Shown piece after piece: positions 1 through 8,555 of a DNA stretch of 9,985 bases (position 1 is the stretch's first letter; each line of letters begins with the position of its first letter). The position numbers and the translations under genes were made by a program. The DNA comes from Pseudomonadota bacterium. Its GTDB lineage: Bacteria; Pseudomonadota; Alphaproteobacteria; Rhizobiales; Devosiaceae. The stretch is from the NCBI GenBank assembly GCA_023433985.1, contig JAEYTN010000457.1:1-9985 (forward strand). Reading direction: 5' to 3'. Below the pieces are notes generated by a model, which saw only the letters and a program-made list of their open reading frames with translations, was not told where the DNA came from and ran no database searches.

Positions 1-636
1 TCCTTTAACTACGCGATCAACCGCAAGGTGCCGTGCTACCTGTCGACCAAGAACACCATCCTCAAGGCCTATGACGGGCGCTTCAAGGACATCTTCCAGG
101 AGGTGTTCGACCGCGACTACAAGCAGAAGTTCGACGAACTGAAGATCTGGTACGAGCACCGCCTGATCGACGACATGGTCGCCTCGGCGCTGAAGTGGTC
201 CGGCGGCTACGTCTGGGCCTGCAAGAACTATGACGGCGACGTGCAGTCCGACACGGTCGCCCAGGGCTTCGGCTCGCTCGGCCTGATGACCTCGGTGCTG
301 ATGACGCCCGACGGCAAGATCGTCGAGGCCGAGGCGGCGCACGGCACCGTGACCCGCCACTACCGCCAGCACCAGCAGGGCAAGGAGACCTCGACCAACT
401 CCATCGCCTCGATCTTCGCCTGGACCCGCGGCCTCGCGCACCGCGCCAAGCTCGACGACAATGCCGAACTCGCGAAGTTCGCCCTGACGCTGGAGAAGGT
501 CTGCGTCGACACGGTCGAAGCCGGCCAGATGACCAAGGACCTGGCCCTGCTCGTCGGGCCGGACCAGAAGTGGCTCTCGACGCTCGGCTTCCTCGACGCG
601 GTCGATGCCAACCTCCAGAAGGCCATGGCGGCCTGA
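1..636 (+). CDS. icd: NADP-dependent isocitrate dehydrogenase, C-terminal half (5' end outside window)
   Basis: This gene encodes the TCA-cycle enzyme that oxidatively decarboxylates isocitrate to 2-oxoglutarate, making NADPH in the cytoplasm. The frame is open from base 1, and 211 residues are visible, about half of a family member of roughly 405 residues. It matches the homodimeric, eukaryotic-like NADP enzyme rather than the E. coli type: LSTKNT with the catalytic Lys (visible residue 17), LIDDMV and YDGDVQSD with the metal-binding Asp residues (57, 80, 84), [11 protein letters not shown] (112-122) whose Arg-His pair contacts the NADP 2'-phosphate in this family, then [19 protein letters not shown]. 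The C-terminus is complete and ends at TGA 634-636. A GTG at 28 is in frame, but homology clearly continues upstream, so the gene is cut by the window edge and not by a mutation. The next gene starts 7 bp after the stop and may be co-transcribed. Confidence 0.96.
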   Translation, partial: SFNYAINRKVPCYLSTKNTILKAYDGRFKDIFQEVFDRDYKQKFDELKIWYEHRLIDDMVASALKWSGGYVWACKNYDGDVQSDTVAQGFGSLGLMTSVLMTPDGKIVEAEAAHGTVTRHYRQHQQGKETSTNSIASIFAWTRGLAHRAKLDDNAELAKFALTLEKVCVDTVEAGQMTKDLALLVGPDQKWLSTLGFLDAVDANLQKAMAA

Positions 637-643
637 TGCCCGA

Positions 644-1624
644 ATGACCAACCGGGGGCAGCCGGGTGAGATCGTCGCCGCAACCGGCGTTGATGATACC
701 TACCTGCCCCTGGTCTGGCCGCTGGCGCGTTCGGCGGCGCGGCGGCTCGCTCCCCACCGCCGGATTACCCTCCACGTACTGCATCTGGGCACGGACGAGG
801 CACTGGCGGCCCGGCTGGGGCGCCTTCGCCTGCCCCGCCTCACCGTCGTGCTGCACAGCCTGGGCCACCGCCTCGCGCACCTGCAGCTTCCCGGTCGGCT
901 GCCGCCGGCCACCTACGGACGGCTGCTGGTCCCGGAGTTGGTGCCCGACCGCAGGGCGCTCTACCTCGATCCCGACATCCTCGTTCGGGCCGACCTCGGG
1001 GAGCTGTTCGACACCAACCTCGGCGCCTGCCAGATCGGCGGCGTGCCCGACGTGCCGCAATCGCTCCTGACCGACAAGATCGAGGCACCCGGCTTCACCG
1101 GTTCATGGGCGGAGTACTGCACGCAGCTGCTCGGCCTCGCAGACGATCCGGTCCGGCTGACCTACATCAACGTCGGCGTGCTGCTGCTCGACCTCGAGCG
1201 GCTGCGAGCCGAGCGATTCACCGAGCGCGCACTCGAACTGGCGGTCAAGCTGCGCGACACCACGCTCTGGCACGACCAGGACGTGATCAACGTACTCGGT
1301 GAGGGAAGCATCGCGCTGCTCGACGCGAAGTGGAACGTCATGCCGCCGGTGCTGGCCGGCCCGCTGCCGGAAGCGGCACACCTCCGTGGACTCGTCGAGC
1401 GCCAGCGCGCTGCCCGGGCGGTCGTCCACTTCGCCGGGAGCCACAAGCCGTGGGCCCGCTGGAGCGCCCACGCCCCGGCGTGGTGGCGCGCCGCCGCCTT
1501 CTCGCCGGCCATGCCCCTGGGGCTCGCAAGGCTGCGATCTTCGCTCGGCGCCACCCTGCGCCGGAAGGCGCCTCGGATCTTCGATCTCCTGCGCCACATG
1601 AGACGCCGCCCGGGTCATACTTGA
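644..1624 (+). CDS. glycosyltransferase family 8 protein
   Basis: This is a probable cytoplasmic retaining glycosyltransferase of the GT8 (GT-A fold) family, which moves a sugar from a nucleotide-sugar donor to an unknown acceptor. From ATG 644 it has 326 residues. The family landmarks occur in order: a first strand EIVAATGVDDTYLP (9-22) for donor binding, YLDPDI (107-112) with the metal-binding DxD Asp109/Asp111, NVGVLLLDL (176-184), HDQDVIN (210-216) and the distal VVHFAGSHKPW (260-270), whose His is a usual metal ligand. An in-frame ATG at 605 lies inside icd and would add 13 Arg-rich residues unlike the family N-terminus, so ATG 644 is chosen, although no clear Shine-Dalgarno precedes it. 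Coupling to icd translation is possible. The last 35 or so residues are basic (RRKAP, HMRRRP) and may touch the membrane. There is no signal peptide. No polysaccharide cluster lies nearby, so acceptor and pathway are unknown. Confidence 0.86.
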   Translation: MTNRGQPGEIVAATGVDDTYLPLVWPLARSAARRLAPHRRITLHVLHLGTDEALAARLGRLRLPRLTVVLHSLGHRLAHLQLPGRLPPATYGRLLVPELVPDRRALYLDPDILVRADLGELFDTNLGACQIGGVPDVPQSLLTDKIEAPGFTGSWAEYCTQLLGLADDPVRLTYINVGVLLLDLERLRAERFTERALELAVKLRDTTLWHDQDVINVLGEGSIALLDAKWNVMPPVLAGPLPEAAHLRGLVERQRAARAVVHFAGSHKPWARWSAHAPAWWRAAAFSPAMPLGLARLRSSLGATLRRKAPRIFDLLRHMRRRPGHT

Positions 1625-1669
1625 GCCACGAACGGACGAAAGCTTGCGCCCCGATTCCTGGGGGGTGGC

Positions 1670-2656
1670 ATGCGCTGGCTTGGGCGAATTCTCGTTGCGA
1701 TTCTGGTGGTTGCGGCCGCCGTATACCTGTTCAACGCCCACTGGCGCGTGCCCATGCCGGAGGGCGAAACGCAGTTGATCGCGCACCGCGGCGTGCACCA
1801 GACCTTCAACCGCGAGGGGCTCGAGAACGACACCTGCACCGCCGAACGCATGGACGCTCCGACGCACGAGTATCTCGAGAACACCCTGCCCTCCATGCAG
1901 GCGGCGTTCGAGGCCGGCGCCGACATCGTCGAGTTGGACGTGCACCCCACCACGGACGGCCGGCTCGCCGTGCTGCACGACTGGACCATCGACTGCCGCA
2001 CCGAGGGCTCCGGCGAGACCCGCAGCCACGACATGGCGTACCTGAAGACGCTCGATATCGGCTACGGCTACACCGCCGACGGCGGCGAGACCTTTCCCTT
2101 CCGGGGCAAGGGCGTCGGCATGATGCCGGAACTCAGGGAAGTGCTGGCGGCGTTCCCGGATCGGAAATTCCTCGTCAATTTCAAGAGCAACGAGGCCCGC
2201 GAGGGCGATATGGTGGCGGCCGTGCTCGGCGAGCATGCCGAGTGGCGCGACGAGGTGTGGGGCGCCTATGGTGGCGATCCGCCGACCTTCCGCGCCCGCG
2301 AGCTCATCGGCGCGGAGCTGAGGGTCTGGTCGCGCCGCGGGCTCATCGATTGCCTGCTGCAGTACGAGGGGCTCGGCTGGCTCGGCATCATTCCCGATGC
2401 CTGCCGCAACACCATGGTGATGCTCCCGGTCAACTTCGCACCCTTGGTCTGGGGCTGGCCGAACCTGTTCCTCCAGCGCATGCGCGACGCGGGCTCGGAA
2501 GTGATCCTGCTCGGCCCCTACTCTGCGGGTGATCCGGGCACCGCCGGTATCGACATGCCGGAACAACTTGCCCGGGTGCCGGACGGGTTTCCGGGATACA
2601 TCTGGACCAACAAGATCGAAGCGATCGGCCCGCTCGCCCACGACCGATTCAAATAG
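1670..2656 (+). CDS. membrane-anchored glycerophosphodiester phosphodiesterase-family protein
   Basis: This 328-residue protein belongs to the GDPD/PLC-like TIM-barrel superfamily, whose typical members hydrolyse glycerophosphodiesters to glycerol-3-phosphate and an alcohol. Residues 4-21 form one hydrophobic segment after MRWLGR, so the enzyme is probably anchored with its domain in the periplasm. Visible motifs are IAHRG with catalytic His39-Arg40, ENTLPSM (70-76), VELDVHPTTDG with metal ligands Glu88 and Asp90, and LHDW with the second catalytic His103. Where the family has a third metal-ligand Glu (the IEIK motif), this protein has VNFK with Asn170, so the metal site or substrate may differ. 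It has four cysteines (56, 109, 228, 245), which could form disulfides outside the cytoplasm. The C-terminal half (TRP- and Pro-rich, 196-265) departs from textbook GDPDs. The start is ATG 1670, preceded by a G-rich run at 1660-1665 that could serve as ribosome binding site. It lies 45 bp after the glycosyltransferase gene. Confidence 0.83.
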   Translation: MRWLGRILVAILVVAAAVYLFNAHWRVPMPEGETQLIAHRGVHQTFNREGLENDTCTAERMDAPTHEYLENTLPSMQAAFEAGADIVELDVHPTTDGRLAVLHDWTIDCRTEGSGETRSHDMAYLKTLDIGYGYTADGGETFPFRGKGVGMMPELREVLAAFPDRKFLVNFKSNEAREGDMVAAVLGEHAEWRDEVWGAYGGDPPTFRARELIGAELRVWSRRGLIDCLLQYEGLGWLGIIPDACRNTMVMLPVNFAPLVWGWPNLFLQRMRDAGSEVILLGPYSAGDPGTAGIDMPEQLARVPDGFPGYIWTNKIEAIGPLAHDRFK

Positions 2657-2692
2657 AGACGAAATAATTAGTCACTGTGGCCTTCGCGCCCA

Positions 2693-2721
2693 TCGACGCT
2701 TCCTGCGACCAAGCGTATAGC
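2693..2721 (+). promoter_or_regulatory. candidate sigma70-type promoter for the tandem transporter genes
   Basis: In the 111-bp gap between the phosphodiesterase and the first transporter gene, TCGACG (2693-2698; four of six matches to TTGACA) and TATAGC (2716-2721; four of six to TATAAT) stand 17 bp apart. Transcription would begin near 2728, giving a leader of about 40 nt. The gap is more AT-rich than its surroundings (for example 2661-2670). No terminator hairpin was found in it, so read-through from the upstream genes is also possible. The assignment rests on a consensus match only. Confidence 0.3.
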
Positions 2722-2767
2722 TCGCTGATATATCACCGCCGTCCCTCCCCACCCGGAACCACCTTCG

Positions 2768-3763
2768 ATGCCCTCCGGCGTCTTGTTTTCGCTCGCTGCG
2801 TACCTGCTCTATTCGTGCTGCGATGCCATCATCAAAGGCTTCAGCACCAACCTCTCTCCCTTCGAGATCGCGTTCTGGACGGCGCTCTTTTCCTTCATTC
2901 CCGCCATTTTCACCAAGCCCAAGGGTGAGCACTGGCGGCACACGTTCCGGATGCAGCATCCGTTCCTCGTGAACCTGCGCAGCGCCACCGGCGTCATCGG
3001 CAACCTCTGCATCATCTACGCCTTCACCCACATCCCGCTGGCCGAGGCTTATTCGATCGCGTTCCTCGCGCCGATCTTCGTGGTCGCGCTGTCGGTGTTC
3101 TTCCTCGACGAGAAGGTGAGCTGGCACCGCTGGTTCTTCCTCGGCGCCACGTTTGCCGGCGTGCTGCTGGTAGTGCGCCCCGGCTTTCGCGAGCTTGAGC
3201 TTGGGCACCTGCTCGCGGTCGGTGCCGCGATCATGGGTGGCATCACCACCACGACGTTGCGCAAGGTCGCCCCGGTCGAAAAGCGAGTGAGCCTGCTGGG
3301 CCTGCCGCTCGGCTACATCGTCGTCGTCAACGGCCTGCTGATGCTGCTGATCCCCGGCATGTTCAACTGGCCGACGCTCGAGCAGTTCGGCCTGCTGCTG
3401 ACCATCGGCGCCCTCGGTGGCACCGGCAACATCCTGTTCATCGCGGCGACGCGTCGCGCGCAGCTCAGCCAGATCGCGCCGGCGCAGTATAGCCAGATCG
3501 CCTGGGCCATCGTCTTCGGCGCGGTGTTCTTCCACGAGTACCCCGACGCGATCGCCTATTGCGGCCTCGTCGTCGTGGCCGTTTGCGGCATCATGAACGT
3601 GCTGTCCGACGAGACGCGCATCCGCATTTTCTCCCGGCTTTCCGTCTTCGGCCCGGCCAGCGCCGTGTCCGAGATCAGCGCGCCGCTCGGCGAGGCCGAT
3701 CGCAAGTTCGCGGCGGAACGCGGCCGGGAGGCGAATGGCGGCGAGGCCATCCCCGGCAAGTAG
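2768..3763 (+). CDS. EamA/DMT-family membrane transporter, first of a tandem pair
   Basis: This 331-residue inner-membrane protein belongs to the drug/metabolite transporter superfamily, with two EamA repeats (about 5-137 and 147-278) and about ten predicted transmembrane helices. Members export or import small metabolites such as amino acids, vitamins or purines, and the substrate here cannot be told. Signature stretches are IPLAEAYSIAFLAPIF (89-104), the end of the first repeat at VVRPGFRELELGHL (135-148), and the second-repeat APAQYSQIAWA (237-247) followed by FFHEYPDAIA. After the last helix there is a hydrophilic tail of about 50 residues (280-331), longer than usual for the family and probably cytoplasmic. 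ATG 2768 is chosen because it sits directly before the first helix; GGAA at 2755-2758 is a weak ribosome binding site. The stop TAG is immediately followed by the ATG of a paralogue with the same motifs, so the two are very likely co-translated. Confidence 0.9.
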   Translation: MPSGVLFSLAAYLLYSCCDAIIKGFSTNLSPFEIAFWTALFSFIPAIFTKPKGEHWRHTFRMQHPFLVNLRSATGVIGNLCIIYAFTHIPLAEAYSIAFLAPIFVVALSVFFLDEKVSWHRWFFLGATFAGVLLVVRPGFRELELGHLLAVGAAIMGGITTTTLRKVAPVEKRVSLLGLPLGYIVVVNGLLMLLIPGMFNWPTLEQFGLLLTIGALGGTGNILFIAATRRAQLSQIAPAQYSQIAWAIVFGAVFFHEYPDAIAYCGLVVVAVCGIMNVLSDETRIRIFSRLSVFGPASAVSEISAPLGEADRKFAAERGREANGGEAIPGK

Positions 3764-4720
3764 ATGCGTTCCCTCCCTCCCGCCGCGCTGGGCGTAGTCC
3801 TGGCGCTGATTGCGTACGCGATTTATTCCACCGCCGACGCCCTGGTGAAGGGGCTCGGCGGCAGCCTCGGGCCGTTCGAGATCGGGCTGTTCGTCACCAT
3901 CTTCTCCATGCTCCCGGCTTTCTACTCCAAGCCGAAGGCCGAACGCTGGCGCGACACGTTCCGGTTCAACCGCTTCTGGGTGGTGCAACTGATCGGCCTC
4001 ACGCGCATGATCTGCGCGGTGTCCATCACCTACTCCTTCGTCACCATTCCGCTCGCCGAGGCTTACTCCATCGTCTTCCTGACGCCGGTGTTCGCGACCA
4101 TCCTCTCCGTGCTGATCCTGAAGGAGGAAGTGACGATCGACCGCTGGGCGGTGGTCGTCGTCAGCTTCATCGGCGTGCTGGTCGTCGTCCGGCCGGGCTT
4201 CCGCGAAATCGAACTCGGTCACCTGACGGCGATGCTCTGCTCGGTGTGCGCCGCCATCTCGGTGATCGCCATGCGGCTGATCTCGGGCACCGAGAAGCGC
4301 ATGACGCTTTTCGTGGTGCCGGCGCTCTACACGCTCGTCGCCAACCTGGTGGCACTCGCGATCGTCGGGTTCACCTGGCCGAGCTGGCTGCTGCTCGGCG
4401 GCCTGCTGGTTTGCGGTGCTCTGTCCGGCATCGGCTACCTGCTGCAGATCGCCGCCCTGTCGAATGCACCCGCGAGCCGGGTAGCGCCGACGCAATATAG
4501 CCAGCTGGTCTGGGCCCTGCTGTTCGGTGCGCTCTTCTTCAACGAAGTCCCGGACGCGATCGGCCTGATCGGCCTGGGCATCGTCGTCGCGTCGGGCGTA
4601 GCCAACGTCTTCGTGGACGGTGCCCGCGCCCGTATTGCCGGGCGCTGGGCCGAGTATCGGGGCCGCCGCGAGATCGACGAGCCCACCGGCTTCAAGGGAC
4701 CGGGACCAGACCCGGTCTAG
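3764..4720 (+). CDS. EamA/DMT-family membrane transporter, second of a tandem pair
   Basis: This 318-residue paralogue of the preceding transporter has the same layout: two EamA repeats (about 11-143 and 153-284), about ten transmembrane helices and a short basic tail (286-318). It repeats the neighbour's motifs at matching places: KPKAERWRDTF (56-66), IPLAEAYSIVFLTPVF (95-110), VVRPGFREIELGHL (141-154), APTQYSQLVWA (241-251) and FFNEVPDAIG. The gene arose by tandem duplication, but the copies have diverged well beyond recent duplication. Its ATG directly abuts the TAG of the first copy, and no good ribosome binding site is visible within 15 bp, which suggests translational coupling. The pair might work separately on related substrates or as a heteromer; the sequence does not decide. 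The gene ends 6 bp from the stop of the convergent alaS. Confidence 0.9.
   Translation: MRSLPPAALGVVLALIAYAIYSTADALVKGLGGSLGPFEIGLFVTIFSMLPAFYSKPKAERWRDTFRFNRFWVVQLIGLTRMICAVSITYSFVTIPLAEAYSIVFLTPVFATILSVLILKEEVTIDRWAVVVVSFIGVLVVVRPGFREIELGHLTAMLCSVCAAISVIAMRLISGTEKRMTLFVVPALYTLVANLVALAIVGFTWPSWLLLGGLLVCGALSGIGYLLQIAALSNAPASRVAPTQYSQLVWALLFGALFFNEVPDAIGLIGLGIVVASGVANVFVDGARARIAGRWAEYRGRREIDEPTGFKGPGPDPV
4698..4717. terminator. hairpin at the convergent transporter/alaS gene ends
   Basis: A perfect 7-bp inverted repeat, GACCGGG (4698-4704) and CCCGGTC (4711-4717) with a 6-nt loop, lies in the last codons of the second transporter gene, just before its TAG. Being symmetric, it could act on transcripts from both strands in this 6-bp convergent gap. 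No T-tract follows on either strand, so it is not a textbook intrinsic terminator; it may be a 3'-end stabiliser or a chance result of high GC. Confidence 0.35.
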
Positions 4721-4726
4721 CCTCCG

Positions 4727-7378
<2,652 letters not shown>

Positions 7379-7397
7379 GACGCAGTCTCTTACAGAC

Positions 7398-7421
7398 AAA
7401 AGGCGAGGCCGTGGCCCCGCC
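7398..7421 (-). terminator. terminator-like hairpin in the alaS leader (possible attenuator or pdxJ terminator)
   Basis: Read on the minus strand, GGCGGGGCC (7421-7413) and GGCCTCGCC (7410-7402) form a GC-rich stem with one A-C mismatch, and TTTT (7401-7398) follows at once. This is the shape of an intrinsic terminator, though the T-run is short and the inner pairs must open to make a loop. It ends about 20 nt before the alaS ATG, so it either ends pdxJ transcripts or lies inside the alaS leader and can modulate it. Confidence 0.5.
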
Positions 7422-7441
7422 GGAATGAACAGGAAAGGCCT

Positions 7442-7469
7442 TCTATCGCGGGGGTTGCGCGTCTGTCCA
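7442..7469 (-). promoter_or_regulatory. alaS: candidate alaS promoter
   Basis: On the minus strand, TGGACA (7469-7464; five of six matches to TTGACA) and GATAGA (7447-7442; weaker, three of six to TATAAT) are 16 bp apart. A start near 7435 would give a leader of about 57 nt that contains the terminator-like hairpin. The 8-bp palindrome AAGGCCTT (7435-7442) covers the predicted start. The match is modest and untested. Confidence 0.33.
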
Positions 7470-7511
7470 GCGTGAGGGCCGCCGCTTGTGGGAATTGCGG
7501 GGGCAGAAGCC

Positions 7512-8270
7512 TCAGGCGCAGGCCTCGCGGTAGCGCCGCACCGTGTCCGCCATGCCGTAGATCAGCGCGTCGGCGGTGATCGCGTGGCCGATCGAGACCT
7601 CGGCCAGGTCGGGAATGGCCTGCTTCAGCGGCGGCAGGTTGACGAGGTTGAGGTCGTGCCCCGCATTGACCATCAGCCCGCCCTGCCCCGGCCGTGCGTT
7701 GCCGCCGGCGCTGCGTGCGGCGTCCGCCGTCTCCTTCAGCGCCTCGAGGTGCACCGCCGCCAGTTCGGGCTTCAGCGCCCCGCCATATGGCCCGGTATAC
7801 AGCTCCACCCGGTCGGCACCCACGGTAGCCGCGGCAGCGGGCGCCGAGGGGTCGGCGTTGATGAACAGCGAGACGCGGATGTTCGCCGCCTTCATCCGCT
7901 CGATGGCGGGAACAAGCACGGCCCGGTTGGCCTCGATGTGCCAGCCGTGGTCGGACGTGGATTGCAGCGGATCGTCGGGCACCAACGTCACCTGGTCGGG
8001 CGCAGCCCGCTCGACGAGGGTGAGGAAATCGTCCGTCGGATAGCCCTCGATGTTGAACTCGCGCCCCGGATAGTCCTGACGCAGCAGGCTCACCAGCTCG
8101 AACACATCGGTCCGCCGGATATACCGCTCGTCGGGCCGCGGATGCACCGTGATCCCGTCCGCGCCCGCCTCGAGCGCGATCCGCGCCATGCCGGTCACGC
8201 TCGGCCACGGCACTGAGCGCCGGTTGCGCAGCATGGCGATGGCATTGAGGTTGACGGAAAGATGAGTCAT
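7512..8270 (-). CDS. pdxJ: pyridoxine 5'-phosphate synthase, divergent form
   Basis: PdxJ condenses 1-deoxy-D-xylulose 5-phosphate with 3-amino-2-oxopropyl phosphate to make pyridoxine 5'-phosphate, the last ring-forming step of DXP-dependent vitamin B6 synthesis in the cytoplasm. The 252-residue TIM-barrel protein shows [12 protein letters not shown] (5-16), [16 protein letters not shown] (36-51) with His43 and Arg45, EFNIEGYP (71-78) with the catalytic Glu75, VTLVPDD (94-100), [13 protein letters not shown] (151-163), NAGHDLNL (202-209) and EVSIGHA (224-230) with His229. Compared with E. coli the early NIDH motif is replaced by NLNA, and the second substrate-binding His of the HxRxxxxH motif is Tyr50. 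About 12 extra residues (186-198) precede the NAGHDL motif. ATG 8270 is supported by a well-placed GGAGG. The gene lies 133 bp upstream of alaS on the same strand; no acpS follows, as it often does elsewhere. Confidence 0.94.
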   Translation of the reverse strand: MTHLSVNLNAIAMLRNRRSVPWPSVTGMARIALEAGADGITVHPRPDERYIRRTDVFELVSLLRQDYPGREFNIEGYPTDDFLTLVERAAPDQVTLVPDDPLQSTSDHGWHIEANRAVLVPAIERMKAANIRVSLFINADPSAPAAAATVGADRVELYTGPYGGALKPELAAVHLEALKETADAARSAGGNARPGQGGLMVNAGHDLNLVNLPPLKQAIPDLAEVSIGHAITADALIYGMADTVRRYREACA

Positions 8271-8276
8271 CGGCGG

Positions 8277-8281
8277 CCTCC
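8277..8281 (-). promoter_or_regulatory. pdxJ: ribosome binding site of pdxJ
   Basis: GGAGG on the minus strand sits 6 nt before the ATG at 8270. It is the clearest Shine-Dalgarno in the window and fixes the pdxJ start. Confidence 0.8.
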
Positions 8282-8321
8282 AGGCTCCGCGCTGCTTACC
8301 CCATCACCCCCGCCCCGGCCA

Positions 8322-8394
8322 ATCGAGACTTCTGATGATGGCATCACCGATGGACATCGGCATTTCCGTGTACGAATATTGCCATCATCTCGAT
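8322..8394. repeat. nested inverted-repeat complex upstream of pdxJ
   Basis: An exact 10-bp inverted repeat, GATGATGGCA (8334-8343) and TGCCATCATC (8380-8389), flanks a 36-nt interval. Outside it, ATCGAGA (8322-8328) can pair with TCTCGAT (8388-8394) if five bases bulge. Inside the interval is a separate 6-bp dyad, CCGATG-GA-CATCGG (8347-8360). The whole region is more AT-rich than its flanks. It lies 50-125 bp upstream of pdxJ, so it could be an operator, a folded pdxJ leader element or a small palindromic repeat unit. I do not recognise it as a named element. Confidence 0.55.
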
Positions 8395-8400
8395 GCGACC

Positions 8401-8522
8401 CGCCAGCCGAAGCAGGCGGTGACCCCCTGCGCCTCTCCCCCGCCACGCTGGCGAAGTTCGAGGCCCTCGGCCCGGACTGGCGCGCCCGCATGGCCGAAGT
8501 ACTGGACAAGGCGAAGGTGTAG
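8401..8522 (+). pseudogene. probable remnant of a BrnA-like (DUF4415) antitoxin gene
   Basis: The end of this stretch encodes LRLSPATLAKFEALGPDW followed by RARMAEVLDKAKV and a stop (TAG 8520-8522). It resembles the C-terminal ribbon-helix-helix part of BrnA antitoxins, which repress their own operon and neutralise the BrnT RNase toxin. Just upstream, another frame (codons from 8401) reads RQPKQAVT, the usual lead-in. The two are joined only by a frame change in the C5 run at 8423-8427 (two bases extra or one missing). No plausible start codon with a ribosome binding site precedes it, and no BrnT gene is present. The 8262-8522 frame is open throughout and starts with an ATG overlapping the pdxJ start, but its first half does not look like a folded protein. 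This could also be a small intact gene of unknown function, or chance similarity. Confidence 0.4.
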
Positions 8523-8527
8523 GGCGA

Positions 8528-8547
8528 GGCCGGGATCGCTCCCGGCC
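8528..8547 (-). terminator. strong hairpin after ilvN, probable end of the ilvBN transcript
   Basis: A perfect 8-bp stem, GGCCGGGA (8528-8535) and TCCCGGCC (8540-8547) with a TCGC loop, lies 8 nt beyond the ilvN stop and just after the facing remnant gene. No T-tract follows on either strand, so it may need Rho or act as a 3' stabiliser. By symmetry it could serve both strands. Confidence 0.55.
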
Positions 8548-8555
8548 CCCTGCCC

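Noticed and set aside
605..643. Upstream ATG for the glycosyltransferase inside icd
   Set aside because: It would add an Arg-rich stretch not seen at GT8 N-termini and overlap icd by 32 bp. ATG 644 starts just before the first strand of the domain.
1625..1669. Possible hairpin covering the phosphodiesterase ribosome binding site (GCCAC/GTGGC outside CCCC/GGGG)
   Set aside because: The pairs are short and separated by large unpaired stretches, and are easily produced by chance in GC-rich sequence.
1103..2641. 512-codon minus-strand open frame opposite the glycosyltransferase and phosphodiesterase genes
   Set aside because: It spans two real genes of different frames antisense, has biased Arg/Gly/Val composition and no family motif.
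2672..4495. 607-codon minus-strand open frame opposite the two transporter genes
   Set aside because: It is the antisense of two clear membrane proteins. Its product is a low-complexity, charged His/Asp/Arg/Glu-rich string with repeats that mirror the transporter duplication, and no ribosome binding site was seen.
7379..7511. T-box or other known riboswitch in the alaS leader
   Set aside because: There is no T-box consensus, and the leader from the candidate promoter is only about 57 nt, too short for such an element.
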